A stretch of 64,000 nucleotides of DNA from CADEEX01 sp040081555 (GTDB lineage Bacteria > Acidobacteriota > Vicinamibacteria > Vicinamibacterales > CAVVIG01): assembly GCA_040081555.1 (NCBI GenBank), contig JBEBGG010000002.1:5652-69651 (forward strand). Reading direction: 5' to 3'. Shown here one piece after another: positions 35,651 through 43,819 of the stretch (its first letter is position 1; the number at the start of each line of letters is the position of its first letter). Made by a program: the position numbers and the translations under genes. A model generated the notes under the pieces. The model saw only the letters and a list, made by a program, of their open reading frames with translations, was not told the origin of the DNA and did not search any database.

Positions 35651-37369
35651 CTACTCCCCGCGCGCTGCGGCGTCCGTCTTGCTGCGACCAACCTTCTTTG
35701 CGCGCCGTTCACCAGCGGATTGAGCCACCGGAATCCTCGGCGGGCCGATCATGTAGTTGGTGAGTTGCATCTGACCGATACGCCAGACGCCACTCACAAG
35801 CCAATAGATGAGCGCACCGGCCGGCGATGTGGCGAACATGAAGCCCATTACCAGCGGCATGACCAGCATCATCTTCTGTTGCGCCGGGTCCATGCCGGCT
35901 GCCGGTGTCATCCATTGTGTGACGAACTGCGAAGCGGCGACGAGCACAGGCAGCACATAAACCGGATCTGGGGCAGACAAGTCGTGGATCCAACCTACGA
36001 ACGGCGCGCCGCGCAACTCGATGGCCGTTTGCAGCATCGCGTAGAAGGCGAGAAACACAGGAAGCGTCAGCAAGATCGGCACACAGCCACTCGCTGGGTT
36101 GACCCCGCGCAGCTTATAGAGCGCCATCAGCTCTTGGTTCATCTTCTGGCGCGCGGGGTCAGTAGACTTCAGTTGTGCGTAGCGTTCCTGAATCGCCTTT
36201 GCCTCCGGCTGCACTTCCTGCATCCGTCGCATCGAGACCACACTCTTGTGGTTCAACGGGAAGAGGACAACGTTGATCAAGACGGTGAGAATGGTGATCG
36301 CCCAGCCGAAGTTTCCGACGTATCCGTGAATCCATTGCAGGGAGCGTAGCAAGGGCACGACGATTACGGCGAACATCCCAAAGTCAATGGCCTTGGTGAG
36401 ATTTCGATCGATCTCGGCCAACGTGTCGAAATCCTTCGGCCCAACGTAGTAGATGAGTGCTGCATCAGCCGTAGAGGGAGTGACACTGTAGCTGACAAGC
36501 TCTCGTGCGCTGCTCCCTGAACCGTCCGCGGCTGGAATCGACAGGTTCGAATACTGCACCGTCGCTAAACCCGGGTTCAGCACGAAAGAAGTGAAGTAGT
36601 GGTCGTCAATTCCGGCGTACTCAAAAACTTGCTGGTGGTATGGCTGCTTGCTTATGCCACTCGACGAAACCCGTGACACTTTTCCGGCGACAGAATAGAG
36701 AGCGCCAGGCTTCACAGTATCGTGTCCGTTCTGGGCGTAAGAATCTCCAAGGCCTGGACCCCACAAGACCGCTACACTCTGGCCGACTCCCGCGCGCAGC
36801 ACCTGCGACTTGAATCCTACGGTGTAAGAGTCAGGGTCAAACGTAAACGCCTTCGTCGCTGCCAGATCACCACTGCTAAAATCAAAACTTAGCGTGACTT
36901 TGGTTGTGATCGGTCCAATCGACACTGCGCCTGGCGATGTTCGCGCGGTGTAAGAGGCACCGTTCAAGAGAGCAGTGGTCACCTCGTCTGCCGCGCGTAA
37001 GGTGAAAGGCAGAGGCTGAGAACCGGCGAGATCTGCTGCAATGAGTTCTAGTGGTTCGCCCTTGCCGTCCCTATAGTGCTTCAGCCTCCAACTCTTGAGT
37101 CGACCTCCCCGATTAGTGAACGTGGCGATCACGTTCTTTGTCTCGATACGAGTCTCTGTTTCAATCACCGATCCAGCCGAGCCTGGTTCGGCGATAGCCG
37201 TGGGAGGAGGCACCACATCAGCGGCCACGACCGGCACCGGTCCGCCTCCTACGGTAGGAGATGGCTGTCCAGTAGTGTCCGGCACCAGCTTCGGTCGCGG
37301 CGAGAGCGCCTGGTAGGCGAACAGCACGGCAAGCGAAAGGACAATGGCGATAAAGGCGCGGCGTTCCAT
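35651..37369 (-). CDS. yidC: Membrane protein insertase YidC
   Basis: 572 residues. One N-terminal helix (AFIAIVLSLAVLFAYQAL), a large periplasmic beta-supersandwich domain (about 60-330, Gram-negative type), then the five-helix insertase core with GYVGNFGWAITILTVLINVV, SVVSMRRMQEVQPEAKAIQ and MALYKLRGVNPASGCVP. The C-terminus is basic (RRAKKVGRSK), as expected for ribosome contact. It starts immediately after the yidD stop codon. Confidence 0.96.
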   Translation of the reverse strand: MERRAFIAIVLSLAVLFAYQALSPRPKLVPDTTGQPSPTVGGGPVPVVAADVVPPPTAIAEPGSAGSVIETETRIETKNVIATFTNRGGRLKSWRLKHYRDGKGEPLELIAADLAGSQPLPFTLRAADEVTTALLNGASYTARTSPGAVSIGPITTKVTLSFDFSSGDLAATKAFTFDPDSYTVGFKSQVLRAGVGQSVAVLWGPGLGDSYAQNGHDTVKPGALYSVAGKVSRVSSSGISKQPYHQQVFEYAGIDDHYFTSFVLNPGLATVQYSNLSIPAADGSGSSARELVSYSVTPSTADAALIYYVGPKDFDTLAEIDRNLTKAIDFGMFAVIVVPLLRSLQWIHGYVGNFGWAITILTVLINVVLFPLNHKSVVSMRRMQEVQPEAKAIQERYAQLKSTDPARQKMNQELMALYKLRGVNPASGCVPILLTLPVFLAFYAMLQTAIELRGAPFVGWIHDLSAPDPVYVLPVLVAASQFVTQWMTPAAGMDPAQQKMMLVMPLVMGFMFATSPAGALIYWLVSGVWRIGQMQLTNYMIGPPRIPVAQSAGERRAKKVGRSKTDAAARGE

Positions 37370-37585
37370 TTAATGTCGTGGAGGAACCTGATCGTGTCCA
37401 CCGTCGCATAACGGATGGCAACGTGCCAACCGTCTTGCTGCCAACCACGCGCCTTTGCCCACCCCGTGAGTACGGATGGCCTGAGTGGCGTAATCCGAAC
37501 ACGACGGAACAAAACGACACGATCCAACAAACAACGGTGACAAGGTGAGCTTGTACGCTCGCAGGATTGCAAGCGCCACAATCAC
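37370..37585 (-). CDS. yidD: Membrane protein insertion efficiency factor YidD
   Basis: 71 residues from GTG 37585. The signature AYKLTLSPLFVGSCRFVPSC is followed by SDYATQAIRTHG, then LARCHPLCDGGHDQVP. The three conserved cysteines of the family (two in CRFVPSC, one in CHP) are present. An in-frame GTG six bases further in is an alternative start. It is 28 bp downstream of rnpA and its TAA directly precedes the yidC ATG. Confidence 0.9.
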   Translation of the reverse strand: MIVALAILRAYKLTLSPLFVGSCRFVPSCSDYATQAIRTHGVGKGAWLAARRLARCHPLCDGGHDQVPPRH

Positions 37586-37613
37586 AGCCGTCGAAGACGG
37601 CCGAGATAGAGAA

Positions 37614-37970
37614 TCAAGTCCGGCGCGGCCCCTTGGGCCGGCGGAGGCTGCGGTCGAGGACGTTGCGGTATTCCGCTTCAATAGATGTAAGGCTGGCATC
37701 GACCAGTTCCCGTCTCGGAATGACGACGACGTCAAAACCTGAGGCGAGTTTGTTGTGGCGAAAGACCTCTCGAATGAGTCGCTTCGCCCTATTCCTGGCG
37801 ACCGCGCCACCCATCTTCCTTGTAGCCGCAATGCCAAGGCGGCCGATCTGGAGTTCGTTCGCGAGGATGAACAGCGTGAGGAACTTACCGTGAACCTTGA
37901 CGCCTCGGTCGTATATCCGCAGGTAGTCGGCCCGCCGCCGCACATGTTCGGCGCCGCCAAAGCCGGCCAA
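37614..37970 (-). CDS. rnpA: Ribonuclease P protein component
   Basis: 118 residues. The RNR motif is intact (ARNRAKRLIREVFR, about residues 58-71), along with RIGRLGIAATRKMGGAV-type residues before it and DVVVIPRREL after. It binds the RNase P RNA, which is not in this window, for tRNA 5' maturation. Eight bases downstream of rpmH. Confidence 0.94.
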   Translation of the reverse strand: MAGFGGAEHVRRRADYLRIYDRGVKVHGKFLTLFILANELQIGRLGIAATRKMGGAVARNRAKRLIREVFRHNKLASGFDVVVIPRRELVDASLTSIEAEYRNVLDRSLRRPKGPRRT

Positions 37971-37978
37971 GCCTGATC

Positions 37979-38131
37979 CTACTCGCTGCTGACAGTGAGG
38001 CGCTTGCGCCCTTTCGCGCGGCGGCGCTTCAATACAAGCCGACCGTTCTTGGTACTCATGCGGACTAGAAAGCCGTGAGCGCGCGCGCGGCGACGCTTGT
38101 TCGGCTGATAGGTGCGGACGCCCTTGGCCAT
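37979..38131 (-). CDS. rpmH: Large ribosomal subunit protein bL34
   Basis: 50 residues. Conserved pattern RTYQPNKRRRARAHGFLVRM, then STKNGRLVLKRRRAKGRKRL. The N-terminus MAKGVRTYQ differs slightly from the common MKRTYQP start, and the C-terminus has a TVSSE extension. It heads the rpmH-rnpA-yidD-yidC-khpB operon directed away from dnaA. Confidence 0.95.
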   Translation of the reverse strand: MAKGVRTYQPNKRRRARAHGFLVRMSTKNGRLVLKRRRAKGRKRLTVSSE

Positions 38132-38164
38132 AGTTGATAATCTCTCGTTAGAAACGAACCGCTT

Positions 38165-38194
38165 ATGTTAGCCAACCGGTTGAAAGCGTGTCAA
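38165..38194 (-). promoter_or_regulatory. Putative sigma-70 promoter of rpmH operon
   Basis: On the minus strand a perfect -35 hexamer TTGACA (38194-38189) is followed after 18 bases by TAACAT (38170-38165). This would give a leader of roughly 25 bases before the rpmH ATG at 38131. Confidence 0.55.
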
Positions 38195-38317
38195 TCCACT
38201 GTGTCTTGTGGATGGCTCCAGCCGTGGCCTTTGTGTTAGAGTTCCGGACTTCGCGCCCGTCCAATAGAGTTCGTTTCACGGCATCCCATAACATGCGCGT
38301 TTGGTCTCTCCCCAAAG

Positions 38318-38349
38318 TTTTCCACACCTGTGGAAAAAACTGTGGAAAT
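38318..38349. promoter_or_regulatory. Cluster of DnaA-box-like sites upstream of dnaA
   Basis: TTTTCCACA at 38318-38326, its inverse TGTGGAAAA at 38329-38337 and TGTGGAAAT at 38341-38349. The first two differ from the E. coli consensus TTATCCACA at one position; the third reads ATTTCCACA on the other strand. The first two face each other two bases apart. Likely binding sites for DnaA in origin function and/or dnaA autoregulation. Confidence 0.7.
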
Positions 38350-38406
38350 CTGCAAATTCTGTGACCATTTGCGGGTTTTGCAGGCATTCTAGGCGTTTTT
38401 CAAGAG

Positions 38407-38500
38407 AGGCGAAAGTCTCTAGCGCATGCAAATATTGGCGTGATCCGCTGTCAAGATCGACTCTCCTCATAGACACCAGCCACAACCAAAGGCGAAAGTC
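38407..38500 (+). repeat. 11-base direct repeat upstream of dnaA
   Basis: AGGCGAAAGTC occurs at 38407-38417 and again at 38490-38500, 83 bases apart, both shortly before the dnaA ATG at 38528. It could be a regulatory protein site. Two copies alone are weak evidence. Confidence 0.4.
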
Positions 38501-38527
38501 AGCTGGACCTCGCTTTTCCTGGAACAA

Positions 38528-39868
38528 ATGAACATCTGGGAACAGGTCCTCGCTCGGGTCGAGGCCAAGGTCAACCGTCACAGCTTCTACTCGTGGTTCA
38601 AACCCACCAGTTTCGCCGGGGTCGATGCCACGACAATATCGGTCCGGGTGCCGAACCCCCTCTTCAGGGAATGGCTCAACAAGCACTATTCGGGGGTCAT
38701 CAGCGAGACGATGTCCGAGTTGAAGCAGGGCCACCTGTCGGTGACCTTCATAGCCGAGGCGTCTCTGGACGGCAGCTCGATCATGTTGACCCCGGACGAG
38801 ACCGCACATGTCGAGGCTGCACCAACAACCCCACCGCCGGTCATCCTCGGTTCTGGCGGCCTGAACTCTCGATACACCTTTGAAAGCTTCATCGTCGGGT
38901 CGTCAAACCAGTTTGCGCATGCCGCGGCACGCGCCGTGGCCGAGTCACCTTCTCGTTCTTACAACCCCTTGTTCATCTACGGTGGCGTTGGCCTCGGAAA
39001 GACCCACCTGATGCACGCCATCGGCCACTACGTGTTGAAGCACGAGAGGAACCTCAAGCTCACGTATATCTCGACCGAGCGGTTCATGAACGAGATGATC
39101 AACGCGGTACGCTACGACCGAGTTATCGATTTTCGAGAGCGCTACCGCAATGTCGACGTATTGCTGATGGACGACATTCAATTCTTGGCTGGCAAGGAAG
39201 GTACACAGACGGAGTTCTTCCACACCTTCAATGCGCTCTACGATTCCCAGAAGCAGATTGTTCTCAGCAGCGATTGTCCGCCGCGAGAGATTCCAACACT
39301 TGAAGACCGGCTGCGTTCGCGCTTCGAGTGGGGATTGATTGCTGACATCCAGCTCCCAGACGTTGAAACACGTGTTGCAATTCTAAAGAAGAAAGCTGAA
39401 GCCGAAGCTGTTCCACTGCTTGATGACGTGGCCTACTTCATCGCTCAGCGCATCAAATCAAACATTCGCGAACTTGAAGGGTCGCTGATTCGCCTGATTG
39501 CCTTCGCGTCACTCACTGGTCAGGAAATCTCGCTGACACTCGCCCAAGACGTTCTAAAGAACATCGTCGATCCCACTGAGCGAGCCGTCAACATCGATAC
39601 CATCCAAAAAAAGGTGGCCGACTACTACCACCTGAAACTGACGGAGTTGAAATCACGCAACAACTCCAAATCGGTGGCGATGCCCAGACAGATCGCCATG
39701 TACCTTTGCAAGTCCCTGACTCATGCGTCACTACCGGAAATAGGCAGAAGTTTTGGTGGCAAGCACCACTCCACCGTAATTCATTCGATTCGCAAGGTGG
39801 AGGCCTTACGCTCAAAAGACCCGGGTTTCAACAGCCTGATCACCTCGATCATTGAAGGATTCAAGTAA
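38528..39868 (+). CDS. dnaA: Chromosomal replication initiator DnaA
   Basis: 446 residues. Domain I starts NIWEQVLARVEAKVNRHSF. The AAA+ domain has Walker A FIYGGVGLGKTHLMHAIGHY and Walker B DVLLMDDIQFLAGK, with SRFEWGLIADIQ as sensor region. Domain IV carries the DnaA signature ARSFGGKHHSTVIHSIRKVE-like segment near the C-terminus (here IGRSFGGKHHSTVIHS). DnaA box-like sites flank the gene on both sides. Confidence 0.97.
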   Translation: MNIWEQVLARVEAKVNRHSFYSWFKPTSFAGVDATTISVRVPNPLFREWLNKHYSGVISETMSELKQGHLSVTFIAEASLDGSSIMLTPDETAHVEAAPTTPPPVILGSGGLNSRYTFESFIVGSSNQFAHAAARAVAESPSRSYNPLFIYGGVGLGKTHLMHAIGHYVLKHERNLKLTYISTERFMNEMINAVRYDRVIDFRERYRNVDVLLMDDIQFLAGKEGTQTEFFHTFNALYDSQKQIVLSSDCPPREIPTLEDRLRSRFEWGLIADIQLPDVETRVAILKKKAEAEAVPLLDDVAYFIAQRIKSNIRELEGSLIRLIAFASLTGQEISLTLAQDVLKNIVDPTERAVNIDTIQKKVADYYHLKLTELKSRNNSKSVAMPRQIAMYLCKSLTHASLPEIGRSFGGKHHSTVIHSIRKVEALRSKDPGFNSLITSIIEGFK

Positions 39869-40129
39869 CTCCAGCTCTTTTCCACAGGCTCCATACACAG
39901 GGCTATCAAGAACCTGTGGACGGATCTTGATGGCCTAAGGCGAATCTTGATTCACCAGAATCCATTCACGTTTTTTCAACAACGTAAATGATTCATTTTA
40001 AATAAGTTATAGGGAGAACTCACTTTTCAACACTATTCTTCTTCCTATATAATTTCCATAATTTAGATCTTCTCTTTGCCTATGGGATTGCGGCCCGTCG
40101 TCACGGGCTGTTCGAGGTCAGCTACAGCC
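39869..40129. other. oriC: Candidate oriC core: AT-rich dnaA-dnaN intergenic region
   Basis: 261 bp without a gene. TTTTCCACA, a DnaA box with one mismatch to consensus, is at 39878-39886, and a weaker TGTGGACGG follows near 39915. From about 39960 to 40075 the sequence becomes strikingly AT-rich compared with the surrounding GC-rich DNA, with runs of T and an AAATAAGTTATA segment, as expected for a DNA unwinding element. Together with the boxes upstream of dnaA this gives a bipartite layout. Confidence 0.65.
40024..40053 (+). promoter_or_regulatory. Putative sigma-70 promoter of dnaN
   Basis: TTTTCA (40024-40029), 18-base spacer, then TATAAT (40048-40053), a perfect -10 hexamer. It lies about 80 bases before the dnaN ATG, within the AT-rich region, so the -10 could also be chance in A+T-rich DNA. 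Confidence 0.45.
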
Positions 40130-41236
40130 ATGGAATTTGTCGTCCGCAAGAACGACCTTCTGCGAGAACTACAACTTTTTCAGGGAATCGTCGAGCGTAA
40201 GAATACGATTCCGATTCTGGCCAACGTGCTGATGGACGCAAAGGACGGCAAGGTTTTTTTTCTTGCTACTGACCTTGAAGTTGCGCTGCGCAGTCAATGT
40301 GACGCCACGGTCACCAAAGCAGGCATCGTCACACTGCCTGCTAAGAAGCTCTACGAGATCGTCAAGTCTCTGCCCGATACGGACATCCGCATCGCCGAGG
40401 ACAAGAACGGCGTCAGGGTCGCCGCAGATCGCTTCGATTCCCGTCTACAGACACTCCCCAAGGAAGACTTCCCTGCGTTGCCAGAAGGCGGCGCGCATCC
40501 CACGGCGATGCTCTCCAGTGCGTCCCTTAAGGAAATGGTGGCGAAAACACAATTTGCTATCACAGGAGAAGATACGCGGTACTTCCTAAACGGCGCTCAG
40601 TTTCTTCTGAAACCTGATTCGATGAGTCTGGTGGCTACCGACGGCCACCGATTGGCCTTGGTGACGGTGAAGCGCGACGGCAAGCCAGGCGCAGAGGAGA
40701 ACAAGGCGATTCTGCCGAAGAAGACGCTCGGCGAGCTGGGTAGGCTCCTTGGCGAAGCGGATGGCGATATCCGCTACGAGCGAGGTGAGAACCACATGTT
40801 CTTCGACGTGGCAGGTCGCACGTTGATATCAAGGATGATCGATGGGCAATTTCCAGCCTACGAACGTGTCATTCCCAAGGGCAACGACAAACACATCGAG
40901 TTTGAGCGCGACCGTTTGACGAACGCCGTCAAGCGGGTGGCGCTGCTTTCAAACGAACGCTCACGCGCAGTCAAGTTTCAGATTGACAAGGGCAAAGTCG
41001 ACGTCACATCGAGCAGTCCTGAACTGGGCGAGGCCCACGAGACGCTTCCTGTCGAATACAGCGGCGCGTCGATGCAAATCTGCTTCAACGCCCAGTACGT
41101 GCTCGATTTTCTTTCGGCGGTTACCTCGGACGTTGTTGCGCTCGAGTTGAAGGACGAAGTGAGCCAAGCCGTCATGACGCCCGTCGGCGCCGACGGCTAC
41201 GACTACACCTACGTCATTATGCCAATGCGAGTCTGA
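40130..41236 (+). CDS. dnaN: DNA polymerase III beta subunit (sliding clamp)
   Basis: 368 residues from ATG 40130 (MEFVVRKNDLLRELQLFQGI). The frame opens 18 codons earlier, but that extension is not conserved in the family. Clamp features include ERKNTIPILANVLMDA, LFAITGEDTRYFLNG-like segment (QFAITGEDTRYFLNG), VATDGHRLALV and the C-terminal YTYVIMPMRV. The terminal PMRV corresponds to the PMRL end typical of beta clamps. Its TGA overlaps the gyrB ATG as TGATG. Confidence 0.97.
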   Translation: MEFVVRKNDLLRELQLFQGIVERKNTIPILANVLMDAKDGKVFFLATDLEVALRSQCDATVTKAGIVTLPAKKLYEIVKSLPDTDIRIAEDKNGVRVAADRFDSRLQTLPKEDFPALPEGGAHPTAMLSSASLKEMVAKTQFAITGEDTRYFLNGAQFLLKPDSMSLVATDGHRLALVTVKRDGKPGAEENKAILPKKTLGELGRLLGEADGDIRYERGENHMFFDVAGRTLISRMIDGQFPAYERVIPKGNDKHIEFERDRLTNAVKRVALLSNERSRAVKFQIDKGKVDVTSSSPELGEAHETLPVEYSGASMQICFNAQYVLDFLSAVTSDVVALELKDEVSQAVMTPVGADGYDYTYVIMPMRV

Positions 41237-43764
41237 TGTCACCGATCGACACTTCTGACCCAAACGCGCCTCTGAACACCGACGACCAGGTTGCTCTCAA
41301 CGCGCTATCAGTATCGGCTGACTATTCGGCCGACAAGATCAAAGTACTCGAAGGTCTTGAGGCCGTGCGGAAGCGCCCGGCGATGTACATCGGCTCAACC
41401 GGGCCGGCCGGACTGCATCATCTCGTCTACGAGATCGTCGACAATTCGATCGATGAAGCACTCGCGGGCTACTGCGATCAGGTGAACGTAACCATCCACG
41501 TAGATGGTTCCATCACTGTCATCGATAATGGGCGAGGCATTCCGACGGATCGCCACGAGAGCGGCAAGTCCGCTGCTGAAGTCGTCGTCACCGTGCTACA
41601 TGCCGGAGGAAAGTTCGATAATGACAGCTACAAGGTCTCCGGCGGCCTTCACGGCGTCGGCATCTCCGTTGTTAACGCGCTGTCAGAGACGATGTCGCTT
41701 GAAATCTGGCGGAACGGCATTGTTCACCAGCAAAGCTACAAGCGCGGCGCACCCACTGGCGATCTCGAGATCACAGGCACTACGAAGCGGCGTGGCACGA
41801 AAGTCACCTTCAAGCCTGACACACAGATCTTCGAAACCGTAGTCTTTAGCTTCGACACACTCGCCCAGCGACTGCGAGAGCTAGCCTTTCTCAATGGCGG
41901 CATCGTCGTCACGCTCGACGACGAGCGTGACGGGAAATCTCATAGGTTCCATTACGAAGGCGGCATTTCCTCGTTCGTCACGCATCTAAATACCAATAAG
42001 GCCGCGGTCAACGACAAGCCGATCTATATGCGCGGCGAAAAAGACGGCATCGACACAGAAATTTCGATGCAGTGGAACGATGGTTACACCGAGACCATCT
42101 ATACGTTCGCCAACAACATCAATACTCACGAGGGTGGGACACATCTCTCAGGTTTTCGCGCGGCGCTGACGCGCACCATCAACGCCTACGCAACCAAGAA
42201 CAACCTAGCGAAAGATTTAAAGGAAAGCGTCACGGGTGAAGACATCCGTGAAGGTCTTACCGCGGTGATCAGCGTCAAGATCCCCCAGCCCCAGTTCGAG
42301 GGTCAGACGAAGACGAAGCTTGGCAATACTGAGGTCAAAGGGATCGTTGAAACAGTCCTCAACGACAAACTGGGCGCGTACCTTGAGGAGAATCCACAGG
42401 TCGCGAAGCGTATCGTTGGCAAGGCAATCGACGCGGCGCGAGCCCGTGAGGCGGCGCGCAAGGCGCGCGACCTCGTTCGCCGCAAAGGCGCATTGGACGG
42501 TAGTTCGCTTCCTGGAAAGCTAGCCGACTGCCAAGAGCGCGATCCCGCTCTTAGTGAGCTCTACATCGTCGAGGGCGAGTCAGCCGGCGGATCGGCTAAG
42601 CAGGGCCGAAATCGCGCGTTCCAAGCCATTCTTCCCCTGAAAGGAAAGATCCTCAACGTCGAGAAGGCACGCTTCGACAAGATGCTCGGAAGCGATGAAA
42701 TCCGGACGCTGATTGCGGCCCTTGGCTGCGGTATCGGTGCCGAGGACTTCGATCTCGCAAAGTTGCGCTACCACCGCATCATCATCATGACGGACGCTGA
42801 TGTCGATGGATCTCACATTCGCACGCTACTACTGACGCTCTTCTACCGGCAACTACCAGCGATCATCGACAGCGGTTATGTCTATATCGCACAGCCACCC
42901 CTTTTTCGAGCCAAACGCGGGAAGTCCGAGACCTACATCAAGAACGAGCGGGATCTCGACGAATACCTCATTCGTCGATCAGTCGAGTCACGCGTCTTGA
43001 AGATTCCTGCGAGCGGCACGGAATTAACCGGTACGGGTCTTGAGAAGTTCCTGCAAAAGGTAATTGCGGGCCAGAAGCTTCTGCACACAATTGAACGACG
43101 GGGGCATAATCGTGCGATCGTCGAAGCACTGGTTGAGGTCGGTGCGGACCGCGACTACTTCGTCGACCTCGAACGGCTTACCGCGTTTGCATCCGCGCAG
43201 TCGAACGATCAACGCAAGGTCTCGGTCCAACGAGACGACGAGAACGACCGCTTCCAATTAAATATCGAAGACCGGTCGACCGGCTATCCTCGAACGTATG
43301 TCGTAGGCGTAGATTTCATTGCGGGCGTCGAATACCGGACGCTGGTTGCGAACCGTCGCGACATGCCGAACATCGTTGGTGAAATTGTGGTCAGCACCAT
43401 GGGGATGGTCACCGAGGATACGTTCGAGACTGGCACCAATAGCGTCCTCGCTGCGCCGATCCCCAAGACGTTCGTGCCTTCTACTGACGTTCGAATGACG
43501 ACCGTCGACGAGCTCGTGAATTACTTCATTGCTGCGGGCAAGAAGGGTATCGCCATCAATCGCTACAAGGGGTTGGGTGAGATGAACCCGGAACAGCTCT
43601 GGGAAACCACGATGGATCCCACAGTGCGTACACTGCTGCAAGTGCGTGCCGAGGATCACACCGAGGCTGATCTGATGTTCACAACGTTGATGGGCGATCA
43701 GGTAGAACCACGCCGAAGGTTCATTGAAGACAACGCCCTTGACGTAAAGAATCTCGACGTCTGA
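41236..43764 (+). CDS. gyrB: DNA gyrase subunit B
   Basis: 842 residues. GHKL ATPase motifs: VYEIVDNSIDEALAGYC, VIDNGRGIPTDRH and KVSGGLHGVGISVVNALS. The TOPRIM domain has LYIVEGESAGGSAKQGRNR and IIMTDADVDGSHIRTLLL. The C-terminus contains GIAINRYKGLGEMNPEQLWETTMDP. It is slightly longer than E. coli GyrB (804 residues), with a variable segment around residues 590-690. Start codon overlaps the dnaN stop, suggesting coupled translation. Confidence 0.97.
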   Translation: MSPIDTSDPNAPLNTDDQVALNALSVSADYSADKIKVLEGLEAVRKRPAMYIGSTGPAGLHHLVYEIVDNSIDEALAGYCDQVNVTIHVDGSITVIDNGRGIPTDRHESGKSAAEVVVTVLHAGGKFDNDSYKVSGGLHGVGISVVNALSETMSLEIWRNGIVHQQSYKRGAPTGDLEITGTTKRRGTKVTFKPDTQIFETVVFSFDTLAQRLRELAFLNGGIVVTLDDERDGKSHRFHYEGGISSFVTHLNTNKAAVNDKPIYMRGEKDGIDTEISMQWNDGYTETIYTFANNINTHEGGTHLSGFRAALTRTINAYATKNNLAKDLKESVTGEDIREGLTAVISVKIPQPQFEGQTKTKLGNTEVKGIVETVLNDKLGAYLEENPQVAKRIVGKAIDAARAREAARKARDLVRRKGALDGSSLPGKLADCQERDPALSELYIVEGESAGGSAKQGRNRAFQAILPLKGKILNVEKARFDKMLGSDEIRTLIAALGCGIGAEDFDLAKLRYHRIIIMTDADVDGSHIRTLLLTLFYRQLPAIIDSGYVYIAQPPLFRAKRGKSETYIKNERDLDEYLIRRSVESRVLKIPASGTELTGTGLEKFLQKVIAGQKLLHTIERRGHNRAIVEALVEVGADRDYFVDLERLTAFASAQSNDQRKVSVQRDDENDRFQLNIEDRSTGYPRTYVVGVDFIAGVEYRTLVANRRDMPNIVGEIVVSTMGMVTEDTFETGTNSVLAAPIPKTFVPSTDVRMTTVDELVNYFIAAGKKGIAINRYKGLGEMNPEQLWETTMDPTVRTLLQVRAEDHTEADLMFTTLMGDQVEPRRRFIEDNALDVKNLDV

Positions 43765-43819
43765 GACCGCCGTTCCGCAACAACTTTGGCAAGACGAGCC
43801 CCCCTAAGTATTTGACACG

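Larger units (their letters stand above)
38132..38527. other. 396-bp rpmH-dnaA intergenic region, part of the candidate origin
   Basis: No protein or RNA gene is apparent. It holds the leftward rpmH promoter near 38165-38194, three DnaA-box-like nonamers at 38318-38349 and an 11-base direct repeat close to dnaA. No clear sigma-70 promoter for dnaA could be fixed by eye. Confidence 0.7.
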
